Positions 1 to 5,662 of a DNA stretch of 7,629 bases are shown piece after piece. The notes beneath the pieces are model-generated. The model made no database searches. It saw only the letters and a list, made by a program, of their open reading frames with translations, and had not been told where the DNA came from. Both the position numbers and the translations under genes were made by a program. The first letter of the stretch is position 1. Each line of letters opens with the position of its first letter. Source of the DNA: an uncultured Oxalobacteraceae bacterium (GTDB taxonomy: Bacteria; Pseudomonadota; Gammaproteobacteria; Burkholderiales; Burkholderiaceae_D). Location of the stretch: positions 1-7,629 of the forward strand of contig CALKVB010000570.1 of NCBI GenBank assembly GCA_937996605.1, read 5' to 3'.

Positions 1-19
1 CCATTAATATTTGCTTCTC

Positions 20-88
20 GTAGGGCGGATGAAACCCACGCTGCTTAGGTGTTCGACGCGCTGGCGGCGCGGGTTTCACCCGCCCTAC
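20..88. repeat. Palindromic (REP/MITE-like) intergenic repeat
   Basis: The arm at 20-37 (GTAGGGCGGATGAAACCC) is the reverse complement of the arm at 71-88 with a single mismatch. The stem can be extended inward by about four more positions (38-41 with 67-70), leaving a G+C-rich loop at 42-66. Elements with ends of the form GTAGGG(C/T)GG...CC(A/G)CCCTAC are common intergenic palindromes in proteobacteria; that is general knowledge, and copy number in this genome cannot be seen here. It lies 3' of the glycosidase gene and carries no ORF of its own. It could act as a transcript-end hairpin or a non-autonomous element. Confidence 0.7.
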
Positions 89-109
89 AACTTCTTACAA
101 CCCGTTCCC

Positions 110-131
110 ACCCTCCCCGCGAAGGGAGGGT
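110..131 (-). terminator. Hairpin just after the glycosidase stop codon
   Basis: ACCCTCCC (110-117) and GGGAGGGT (124-131) form a perfect 8-bp stem with a 6-nt loop, five bases beyond the TGA stop at 137-139 of the minus-strand glycosidase gene. The position fits a transcription terminator or a 3'-end protecting hairpin. No T-run follows on the minus strand, so a classical Rho-independent terminator is not shown. Similar CCCTCCC/GGGAGGG hairpins also occur as dispersed intergenic repeats. Confidence 0.45.
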
Positions 132-136
132 TCAGA

Positions 137-2680
137 TCAATTCAAATCACTACACGCCACCGCATCCGCATCCTTGGCTTTGCCTGCGACCAATTCAATC
201 TCGGCCAGGCTGGCGCTAAAGGCGGCCGTGCTGCTCATGGCAAAGCCAGATTTGATTTTCTTAGGATCGAAACCTTTCGCCGTGAAACAGGCGAGTGGTA
301 ATTTGATGGTGCGCGCTGGTCCATTGAGCATGCCTTGCATGAGCTTGGTCACGTCGACCGACGCTGCGCAGTTTTCGCCGCAATCCATGGTGACGGTAAC
401 TTTGCCTTGTGGCGCTTTATGAACCTCTGCCACAAATTGCAACACGCCATTGTTCAAGACGCCTTGTGGCACCATGGTCGCGAACGGCGCGGTGGCTTCA
501 ATTTTGGCTGGGCCATTCCATGTGACTACACGCGCTGATAAACCATTCGCTAATGTTTTGCTCGTCACACCAATAGCCCCGCCCATTTCTTTGTCGGACA
601 ATTCTTTACCCAAAGTGAATTGACGGGTCGCGATGGTGGCGCGCATCGGGAAATGCGTGCTGTCTTTCGCAGTGTTAATCGCCATGCGTGATTCGTCGGC
701 GCAACTATTGCGGTTATCGACTGGTAAAGCGCTCAGAGCATGCGTAGAGTTTGCCTTCATGGCATAGCTCAAACCATAACCAAGACCAAACAATTTCTCG
801 GGATGATTCGCTTCCATCTTAGCGATAGGAGCACTCAAGCATGCAGCATTTGGCCAACTGAAAGAGAGACGACCTTTGAAGTCATGCGCCACTTTTCCTT
901 TGGCGTCTTTAAACAAGACATCGGCCACGCCTTTACCTTCTGTGCCTGGTAACCATGCGGCAACGAAGGCATCCGATAAATTCATCAGATCATTGGTGTA
1001 CAAAGCACGGCCAGCGACATACACGGTCACGACAGGCTTACCTTTACCAGAGACCGCTTTCAACACCGCAAAGTCTTCTGGATGGCGTTGGCTATGACGT
1101 ATAGTTTGTGCGGTAGGAATGTCGCCAAAACCCTCGGCATACGGTGTTTCACCAATGACGGCAATCACCGCATCAAACTTGCTGACATCGACGCCTTCAG
1201 CGGTGGGGCTATATTGCACATTGGTCGCGCCCAAAGCTTCGCGGAAGCCTGCTAACAAGGTATCACCGTGATAATCACTCTCGATATTTTCAGTACCTTG
1301 CCAGGTAATCGACCAACCACCGTTTTGATTGATCATGCTGTCTGCGCTCTTACCAACGACCAAGACTTTCTTGTCTCGTGCTAGCGGTAACACTTGTTGA
1401 TTGTTTTTGAGCAGCACCAAAGATTCACGCACCGCTTGGCGTGCCAGATCTTTTGCTTGCATTGCTTCTTGCTTGCCAGCGAATTTGCTGTCGGCAGGCT
1501 TGATTGTGAACATGCCAGCACGCATTTTGACGCGGAGAATACGCGCTACCGCATCATCAATACGCGCCATCGGAATCTGCCCGCTTTCCACTTGGGCGAT
1601 GGTGTTCTTGATGAAGTTTTTCCAGTTGTCTGGCACCATGATCATGTCGACACCAGCGTTAATCGCTTGCGGGCAGCTATCATTCGCGCAACCAGCCACT
1701 TCGGCAATGCCATCCCAATCTGAGATCACGAAACCATCGAAGCCCATTTTGTCTTTGAGGGCATCCGTCAACAAGGCTTTGCTACCGTGCATCTTGCCGT
1801 AGTTGATGCCGCTGACAGGATCATGCCAGCTGTTATACGAAGCCATCACGGTTTGCGCACCGGCTTCAAACGCGCTGTAATAGCCCTGCGCTTGACTATT
1901 GATCATTTCGCTCAAGCTGGACTTGTTAACGCCGCGATCAACACCCACATCGGTACCACCATCACCGATGAAATGTTTGGCTGTAGCGATGACGTTCGCA
2001 TCGCCTTTCAAGCTACCTTGTAAGCCCTTGACATAAACACCGGCGTAATCGCGCACTTGTTTGCCATCTTCGGAGAAACTTTCATACGAACGTCCCCAAC
2101 GCGCATCTTTGCCTACCGCCACCGTCGGTGCGAAAACCCAATTAATGCCGGTGGCCCGCACTGAACGCCCCACTTCTACCGCGATCTTGCCGATTAATTG
2201 AGGATTATGCGCAGCACCTAAGCCTATGTTATGAGGGAACAGGGTCGCGCCCACCACATTACTGTTGCCGTGAATCGCATCAATACCCCAGATTACCGGT
2301 ACCTTAGTCTTCATGTCGGTTGACATCGACGCATCGTAGTACGCGGTAGACAGCGCCAACCAATCTGCGGCAGTCGCATACTTGTTCATCTTCGGCCAGC
2401 TACCACCGCCATTCAATACAGAACCGAGGTAATACTGTTTGACTTCTTCCGGTGTGACGAATTTGATTTCCGCTTGCGTCATCTGCCCGACTTTTTGTGC
2501 CAAGCTCATGCTCGCCACGATGTCTTTGATCTTTTTCTCCATCGCAGCGTCTTTGCTGACAGCGCTTTTGATCTTTGGCCAGTCTTTCAGTTCACCATTA
2601 GCCTGACCAACATAAGCATGGGCGCTCAAGCTCGCGATGAGAGTGAGGGCGGCAATTTGCAATGGATTTCGTTTGATCAT
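137..2680 (-). CDS. Secreted family 3 glycoside hydrolase, ExoP-like exo-beta-glucanase/beta-glucosidase (847 aa)
   Basis: Predicted to remove glucose from the non-reducing ends of beta-1,3/1,4-glucans or their oligosaccharides with retention of configuration, in the periplasm or outside the cell. Residues 1-22 form a Sec signal peptide ending AHA, with no lipobox cysteine. The GH3 barrel spans about 55-395 and shows GIDAIHG (D134), ARWGRSYESFSED (193-205), AKHF (K235-H236) and VISDWDG, whose D321 is the expected nucleophile. The second GH3 domain (about 415-645) contains GETPYAEGFGD; E516 fits the acid/base of barley ExoI and ExoP. About residues 660-847 match in position and length the extra C-terminal domain of Pseudoalteromonas ExoP (about 840 aa). 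All expected active-site motifs are intact. The ATG start is fixed by the signal peptide, but its ribosome site (GAGA) is weak. It appears to be monocistronic, driven by the promoter at 3024-3052. Exact substrate (laminarin, mixed-linkage glucan or cello-oligosaccharides) cannot be read from sequence. Confidence 0.95.
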   Translation of the reverse strand: MIKRNPLQIAALTLIASLSAHAYVGQANGELKDWPKIKSAVSKDAAMEKKIKDIVASMSLAQKVGQMTQAEIKFVTPEEVKQYYLGSVLNGGGSWPKMNKYATAADWLALSTAYYDASMSTDMKTKVPVIWGIDAIHGNSNVVGATLFPHNIGLGAAHNPQLIGKIAVEVGRSVRATGINWVFAPTVAVGKDARWGRSYESFSEDGKQVRDYAGVYVKGLQGSLKGDANVIATAKHFIGDGGTDVGVDRGVNKSSLSEMINSQAQGYYSAFEAGAQTVMASYNSWHDPVSGINYGKMHGSKALLTDALKDKMGFDGFVISDWDGIAEVAGCANDSCPQAINAGVDMIMVPDNWKNFIKNTIAQVESGQIPMARIDDAVARILRVKMRAGMFTIKPADSKFAGKQEAMQAKDLARQAVRESLVLLKNNQQVLPLARDKKVLVVGKSADSMINQNGGWSITWQGTENIESDYHGDTLLAGFREALGATNVQYSPTAEGVDVSKFDAVIAVIGETPYAEGFGDIPTAQTIRHSQRHPEDFAVLKAVSGKGKPVVTVYVAGRALYTNDLMNLSDAFVAAWLPGTEGKGVADVLFKDAKGKVAHDFKGRLSFSWPNAACLSAPIAKMEANHPEKLFGLGYGLSYAMKANSTHALSALPVDNRNSCADESRMAINTAKDSTHFPMRATIATRQFTLGKELSDKEMGGAIGVTSKTLANGLSARVVTWNGPAKIEATAPFATMVPQGVLNNGVLQFVAEVHKAPQGKVTVTMDCGENCAASVDVTKLMQGMLNGPARTIKLPLACFTAKGFDPKKIKSGFAMSSTAAFSASLAEIELVAGKAKDADAVACSDLN

Positions 2681-2715
2681 GATGTCTCGTCTTTCTCTAT
2701 CTTTTGATGTCTCGT
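2680..2715 (-). repeat. 11-bp direct repeat overlapping the glycosidase ribosome-binding region
   Basis: On the plus strand TGATGTCTCGT occurs at 2680-2690 and again at 2705-2715, 25 bp apart. Read on the minus strand, each copy is ACGAGACATCA preceded by AAAGA or AAAGACA. The copy nearer the gene supplies the purine-rich stretch before the ATG and runs into the start codon. It could be a small duplication or a site for a regulator acting on translation; the sequence cannot decide. Confidence 0.5.
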
Positions 2716-2995
2716 TGTCTTTTTCGATGTTCGAATTTTTCTCTCGCTACTTTGGTAGTGTCACGCATATCAAAGCTATTCTGGCTCGTAACCAAGTAGC
2801 TCTGAGGCCCTCGCCTGCCACTGGCGGCGAAAGCTTGGGGATGAGAGTCTGTCAGGTTTGACGCTCATTTATGGATAAAAGGGTACTAACTGCGCGCATC
2901 AAGACTAAAAAGCTTCTGATTGCGGCACATAAGCCCCCCTCACACCAACCGTTCCCACCTTAGGAAAAGCGGAAATTATTCCCTTCCTCACCCAA

Positions 2996-3013
2996 ATTGG
3001 AAACGTTACCAAT
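2996..3013 (-). promoter_or_regulatory. LacI/GalR-family operator upstream of the glycosidase gene
   Basis: ATTGGAAACGTTACCAAT is an 18-bp palindrome centred on CG with 16 of 18 positions symmetric; only the pair at positions 6 and 13 breaks the symmetry. Palindromes with a central CG and flanking AA/TT are the hallmark of LacI/GalR-type sugar repressors. The site starts about 10 bp downstream of the -10 hexamer of the promoter at 3024-3052, so a bound repressor would block initiation or early elongation. Inference: the glycosidase is induced by a sugar ligand. No LacI-type gene lies in the window, so the regulator is encoded elsewhere. Confidence 0.65.
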
Positions 3014-3023
3014 CTTGCTCTGA

Positions 3024-3052
3024 ATGATGCAACCAATGATTTTCTTTGTCAA
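3024..3052 (-). promoter_or_regulatory. Sigma-70-type promoter for the glycosidase gene
   Basis: On the minus strand a perfect -35 hexamer TTGACA (plus 3047-3052) is separated by exactly 17 bp from CATCAT (plus 3024-3029), a 4/6 match to TATAAT. Initiation is expected near 3017, immediately upstream of the LacI-type palindrome. This gives a leader of about 335 nt before the glycosidase ATG. No better promoter was found closer to the gene. Confidence 0.6.
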
Positions 3053-3400
3053 TAAGAATTTTTCCTTTGATTAAAACCAGCGTCTAAAATCTGCATTCTG
3101 GCATTCAAATACTTGATGAGCACAGAAATGGAATCCTGCGGACAGGCCGTCTGATTCAATGCGCAAAGACGCTGCTACCGCCTTTATCGCGTTAAAGTAT
3201 TTAGGTATTGAGGGCTGAAAACACTTTAATGCGACAATCGTGATTTTCTGCCTGAGGTCCAAGCCCAAATTTTGGAATCAAGATACTCTGTTTGCGTAAA
3301 TGAAGCTTTCCACGTCGGTCATCACAGTCCACTCACTTCTCTTAGCAATCACACGGCAATCGATCGTACCGAAAATGAACACCCGCTGTAAAATTCAGAC

Positions 3401-3706
3401 TTGAATAATCGACTCTCTTATGAACTTCATTTTGTGTATTGGCGAGCAAAAAAATTGGCGAGTAAAAAATTTGTGAAAACTTCTCTCGCGTTTCTGATCA
3501 CCACGATGGTGATAACACTTATTTTCTGGTTCGCTTGGGGTAGTAGTCTTAGCTACGAGGTGTATGTGAACGAGCAGTTCGCTTATGATGAAGACTTCTC
3601 TACGACCGGAAAAATTCTGATTTCAGCCGCTATAGGTTTGCTCTGTAATGTTTTCTTCTGGTGCCTAATATTGTGTCTTCGATTTCTTAAACACAGAAAA
3701 AAGTGA
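3401..3706 (+). CDS. Small two-helix inner-membrane protein of unknown function (up to 101 aa)
   Basis: Not recognised. In the long version, residues about 27-48 form one hydrophobic helix and 71-94 a second, joined by an acidic loop (YEVYVNEQFAYDEDFSTTGK). Basic residues precede the first helix and end the protein (RFLKHRKK). The positive-inside rule predicts both ends in the cytoplasm and the loop in the periplasm. The start is uncertain. The frame opens after a stop at 3389-3391, and the first possible start is TTG at 3401 with no clear ribosome site. TTG 3455 or GTG 3473 lie downstream of GGCGAG stretches, and GTG 3473 would begin with a basic residue directly before the first helix. It is the only plus-strand gene in the window. 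The two halves of a 16-bp tandem repeat fall between the candidate starts. It could be a spurious frame, but two clean helices with matching charge bias argue for a real membrane protein. Confidence 0.5.
   Translation: MNNRLSYELHFVYWRAKKLASKKFVKTSLAFLITTMVITLIFWFAWGSSLSYEVYVNEQFAYDEDFSTTGKILISAAIGLLCNVFFWCLILCLRFLKHRKK
3438..3469 (+). repeat. 16-bp perfect-period tandem duplication
   Basis: ATTGGCGAGCAAAAAA (3438-3453) is followed directly by ATTGGCGAGTAAAAAA (3454-3469), differing at one base. The unit length is not a multiple of three, so gain or loss of a unit would change the frame between upstream start codons and the membrane-protein frame. Each unit contains a GGCGAG purine stretch that could serve as a ribosome site for TTG 3455 or GTG 3473. 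Confidence 0.75.
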
Positions 3707-3707
3707 G

Positions 3708-3739
3708 TTTGCGTTTGTTCATTCGAACCCAAGCGCAAA
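3708..3739 (+). terminator. Long hairpin immediately after the membrane-protein stop codon
   Basis: TTTGCGTTTGTTC (3708-3720) pairs with GAACCCAAGCGCAAA (3725-3739) around a 4-nt loop, with one G-T pair and a two-base bulge. The hairpin begins one base after the TGA at 3704-3706. There is no following T-run on the plus strand, so it is terminator-like in place and shape but not canonical. Confidence 0.4.
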
Positions 3740-3741
3740 GC

Positions 3742-3774
3742 CAAAAATCTGATCGAAATAGACGTAATTTCGAT
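3742..3774 (-). terminator. Possible terminator of the acetyltransferase operon
   Basis: ATCGAAAT (3752-3759) and ATTTCGAT (3767-3774) make a perfect 8-bp stem with a 7-nt loop. On the minus strand it is followed after four bases by TTTTT, which fits a weak Rho-independent terminator for the operon whose last gene stops at 3875. The stem is A+T-rich, which lowers the expected efficiency. A second stem at 3802-3810/3814-3822 lies nearer the gene but lacks a T-run. Confidence 0.4.
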
Positions 3775-3874
3775 GTTGCCAGTCTCTTGATTGTGTGTCG
3801 CAATAGTTTGCCCCAAACTGTTTCGAACAAACGCCTAGCTTAGCAATTAGCAAATTAATACCAACTCAAAAATA

Positions 3875-4333
3875 TTACAAACGCTTACGCAAACATATCG
3901 CCTCTAAACGCCCCACATAAGGACCGAAATTGGGAATTTGTTGATAGCTATGTGATTCATAAAACGCCACCGCGTGTGAATTGATCAAACGTGTCTCCAA
4001 CCAAAGTTCTTGGTATCCCAATTGTCTTGCTCTTTCCTCAAGCTCATGCAAAATTGCGCTACCGACACCCTTGGTACCAGGTTTAGCATACATACGTTTA
4101 AGTTCGGCGATACCAGCCTGCAAGGGACGGAAGGCACCACATCCAAGCGCATTTCCGTCAACATCACGTGCAACAACAAAGGCGGCTTGTGGCCCAAGTA
4201 CGCTCTCCGGATCAAAAGAAGAACGTCCACTATCACCGGTGATCATGGCTAAAGTTTGAGACAATTCATCGATCAACTTTCGCGCACTTTCTGATGTGGG
4301 ATCTTCGAGCGAGATTTCGTAAGTTTTACGCAT
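3875..4333 (-). CDS. GNAT-family N-acetyltransferase (152 aa), downstream paralogue
   Basis: Predicted cytoplasmic enzyme transferring an acetyl group from acetyl-CoA to an amine; the acceptor cannot be predicted. The fold signature is complete: a beta strand ending AELKRMYAKPGTKGVGSAIL holds the pyrophosphate-binding loop (84-93, GVG at 89-91, although the usual Gln/Arg opening the loop is Gly86). It is followed by the helix HELEERARQLGY, the strand LWLETR and the motif-B helix NSHAVAFYES, whose Y125 is at the place of the usual GNAT tyrosine. Length is normal for a single-domain GNAT. It is about 42% identical by hand alignment (about 61 of 144 positions) to the gene just upstream at 4429-4923, so the two arose by duplication. 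The ATG at 4333 follows only a weak ribosome site, but its first residues align with the start of the conserved region of the paralogue, and translation may be coupled to the 39-codon ORF that overlaps it by 8 nt. Confidence 0.9.
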   Translation of the reverse strand: MRKTYEISLEDPTSESARKLIDELSQTLAMITGDSGRSSFDPESVLGPQAAFVVARDVDGNALGCGAFRPLQAGIAELKRMYAKPGTKGVGSAILHELEERARQLGYQELWLETRLINSHAVAFYESHSYQQIPNFGPYVGRLEAICLRKRL

Positions 4334-4445
4334 AATTCATCTTTTTTCGTTCAGAGATAGTACGCCGAGATGCTTTACGATAAAGATAGCCATCCCAGAA
4401 TGCATGTTTGAAGAAGGAATCGACTCTTCTACAAATCCTTAGCAT
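4326..4445 (-). CDS. Possible 39-aa basic small protein wedged between the two GNAT genes
   Basis: Reading the minus strand from ATG at 4443-4445 to TAA at 4326-4328 gives a 39-codon frame rich in basic and aromatic residues (central part RRVDSFFKHAFWDGYLYRKA, ending RTISERKKMNYA). It starts 17 nt inside the end of the upstream GNAT gene and ends 8 nt inside the start of the downstream one (ATGCGTAA). It therefore fills the 95-bp gap completely in a stop-start arrangement typical of translationally coupled genes. There is no good ribosome site before it. It has no signal peptide or membrane segment and I do not recognise it. It may be a chance frame, a leader that couples translation to the second GNAT, or a remnant of a longer gene. 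Confidence 0.3.
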   Translation of the reverse strand: MLRICRRVDSFFKHAFWDGYLYRKASRRTISERKKMNYA

Positions 4446-4923
4446 AACAAATAAATTCATCTCGCCCAGAATAGCCGTCATAGTTTTTGATCTCAACAAA
4501 CAGCTGACGCGAATAAAAATTCATTGCACGTTGATTGACCCGCCTCGTCGCAAGTCTGAGTTGGCTATAACCGAAGCGTCGCGCTTGTTCCTCAATGAAA
4601 CCCAAAATTTTGGCCCCAGAATTGGTATGTGGCGCAGCAAACATTCGCTTTACTTCGCCTACTTCTTGGCTCATCTCACGAAGCGCACAGCATCCGATCA
4701 ACTTTCCATACTGATCTCGTGCAATGACGAAGCAAGATCGTTCACTAGCCACATATTCGGGCCGAAATGACGCTACGCCAGAACAACCCGTTAGGCGCAA
4801 CAGAGTCGCAGATAGTTGCTCAAGAACCCTTTTCCCATCATCGGAATCTGGATCTGCCAATTCCATAAAAACATGAGTCTCTTCCAATTTAATTGCCGTT
4901 TCCACTGCATTCACCATATTCAT
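4429..4923 (-). CDS. GNAT-family N-acetyltransferase (164 aa), upstream paralogue with shortened CoA loop
   Basis: Cytoplasmic GNAT-fold acetyltransferase of unknown acceptor. The conserved core runs from about residue 22 to the end and follows the neighbour residue for residue: FVIARD strand (65-70), EVKRMFAAPHT strand (90-100), the helix IEEQARRFGY (110-119), LRLATRRVN, and NFYSRQ with Y137 at the usual tyrosine. In the acetyl-CoA loop the neighbour's KGVGSA is replaced by NSGAK, one residue shorter and lacking the first glycine, so cofactor binding may differ. Relative to the paralogue it has about 13 extra N-terminal residues. ATG 4923 is weakly supported, and M3 or M20 are possible starts. 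It lies 33 bp downstream of the beta-barrel gene stop, consistent with one operon. Being the more diverged copy in the binding loop, it may have changed function or lost activity. Confidence 0.88.
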   Translation of the reverse strand: MNMVNAVETAIKLEETHVFMELADPDSDDGKRVLEQLSATLLRLTGCSGVASFRPEYVASERSCFVIARDQYGKLIGCCALREMSQEVGEVKRMFAAPHTNSGAKILGFIEEQARRFGYSQLRLATRRVNQRAMNFYSRQLFVEIKNYDGYSGRDEFICYAKDL

Positions 4924-4956
4924 TCAAATTGAAGTTCTACCTGCATTCAATCTCTA

Positions 4957-5577
4957 TTAAAAAGGCACACATATAGATTGCTTGGATGCTCTGGTGAAGA
5001 TGATCCAATCGCCAAGTTTCCAACCTTCATTGTTCTTATTACTCTCATAAACCATTTGAAATTCATCGTTCTTTAAGCGCCGAAATGTAAAGCGTTCGCG
5101 GCGTGCTACCGGCTTTTCTGCAGAACCTGCATTACTTGATAAATCCTCAAAAACCAAATCATTATTTACAAAACCAACAGACTCGAAGTTTCGAACACTC
5201 TTGAAATTGTCCACAATAACCATCTTTAGCACATTCGAGTCGCGTTCCACACCCCACACGGCTATCGATTTGAATTTGTTTGGCGCTCGATCAGTGTGCT
5301 TGTAAAGCAACCACTTTTGGTCGAGGTCCAAGCTAAAACTGACATCGGCCTGAATTGGCTTCCCACTTGCAAACTCGCCCGCACCACACCACTGACCCGC
5401 AAAATAGTCGAATACTTCTATCATCCTTTTCTCTATATCTTGACTTTTAACCGGCGTCATAGCGCTCACTTGAATCCCGTTCCCATTGCTTATCGCATCT
5501 GCCACAGAAGCGTTGCTTACGTTAAGATGCAACATAGCTAACATCAATCCAAGCTTATAGAAGTGTTTTAATTTCAT
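4957..5577 (-). CDS. Exported protein with a predicted small beta-barrel (lipocalin/DUF1579-like) domain (206 aa)
   Basis: The ATG at 5575-5577 is preferred because GAGAG sits 5 nt upstream; the frame can be extended to a TTG at 5598 (213 aa), which has less support. The N-terminus (KLKHFYKLGLMLAMLHLNVSNA) is a Sec signal peptide with likely cleavage after SNA or SVA, placing the protein in the periplasm. The mature part opens with a helix and FDYFAGQWCGAGEF, then alternating strands such as VSFSLDLDQKWLLYK, FKSIAVWGVE, VLKMVIVDNF and ERFTFRRL, ending WIIFTRA. This 'F-x-G-x-W-x-G' start followed by about eight strands resembles DUF1579/FABP-like lipid- or haem-binding barrels; that is a fold-level inference only. 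Two cysteines remain in the mature protein (in QWCG and SICVPF, the last five residues) and could form a disulphide. It lies 85 bp downstream of the peptidase and 33 bp upstream of the GNAT gene. Confidence 0.75.
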   Translation of the reverse strand: MKLKHFYKLGLMLAMLHLNVSNASVADAISNGNGIQVSAMTPVKSQDIEKRMIEVFDYFAGQWCGAGEFASGKPIQADVSFSLDLDQKWLLYKHTDRAPNKFKSIAVWGVERDSNVLKMVIVDNFKSVRNFESVGFVNNDLVFEDLSSNAGSAEKPVARRERFTFRRLKNDEFQMVYESNKNNEGWKLGDWIIFTRASKQSICVPF

Positions 5578-5662
5578 TTCGACTCTCAGTGATTTCAATA
5601 TTCTTTCAGATTACCCAAGCAAAAAAACTGCTAATTAGTAACCAATCCTAGTCCTAGTTCTT

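Larger units (their letters stand above)
2681..3400. other. 720-bp intergenic region: glycosidase control region and leader
   Basis: Divergent intergenic stretch between the minus-strand glycosidase and the plus-strand membrane-protein gene. The part supported by sequence is the promoter at 3024-3052 and operator at 2996-3013, followed by a leader of about 335 nt to the glycosidase start. The leader holds an 11-bp direct repeat near the start codon and a short G+C-rich imperfect hairpin at about 2811-2830. No riboswitch or known RNA motif was recognised. Bases 3053-3400 contain only a 65-codon TTG-initiated minus-strand frame (3071-3268) that I do not accept as a gene, and no convincing promoter for the plus-strand gene. 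Confidence 0.7.

Noticed and set aside
137..2680. Several plus-strand frames of 67-133 codons inside the glycosidase region
   Set aside because: They are antisense shadows of a long gene whose active-site motifs are all intact; none shows a domain or ribosome site.
2782..2797. Possible second LacI-type half site (TTGGTTACG on the minus strand) in the leader
   Set aside because: Only one half resembles the operator; the other arm is not symmetric around the central CG.
3071..3268. 65-codon minus-strand frame (ending in DFRRWF) upstream of the glycosidase promoter
   Set aside because: It starts only at a TTG without a clear ribosome site, has no recognisable domain, and lies in a regulatory intergenic region. 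It could be a decayed gene fragment; a database hit in several species would reverse this.
3583..3816. 77-codon minus-strand frame opposite the end of the membrane-protein gene
   Set aside because: It covers the hairpin-rich intergenic region, has no sensible domain and overlaps the candidate terminators.
4408..4770. 120-codon plus-strand frame antisense to the upstream GNAT gene
   Set aside because: It lies opposite a clearly recognised acetyltransferase and shows no domain of its own.
5623..5642. A-run (T-run on the minus strand) next to the palindrome CTAATTAG between the peptidase and beta-barrel genes, considered as a terminator
   Set aside because: The palindrome leaves no room for a loop, so no stable hairpin forms ahead of the T-run; an internal terminator is not supported.
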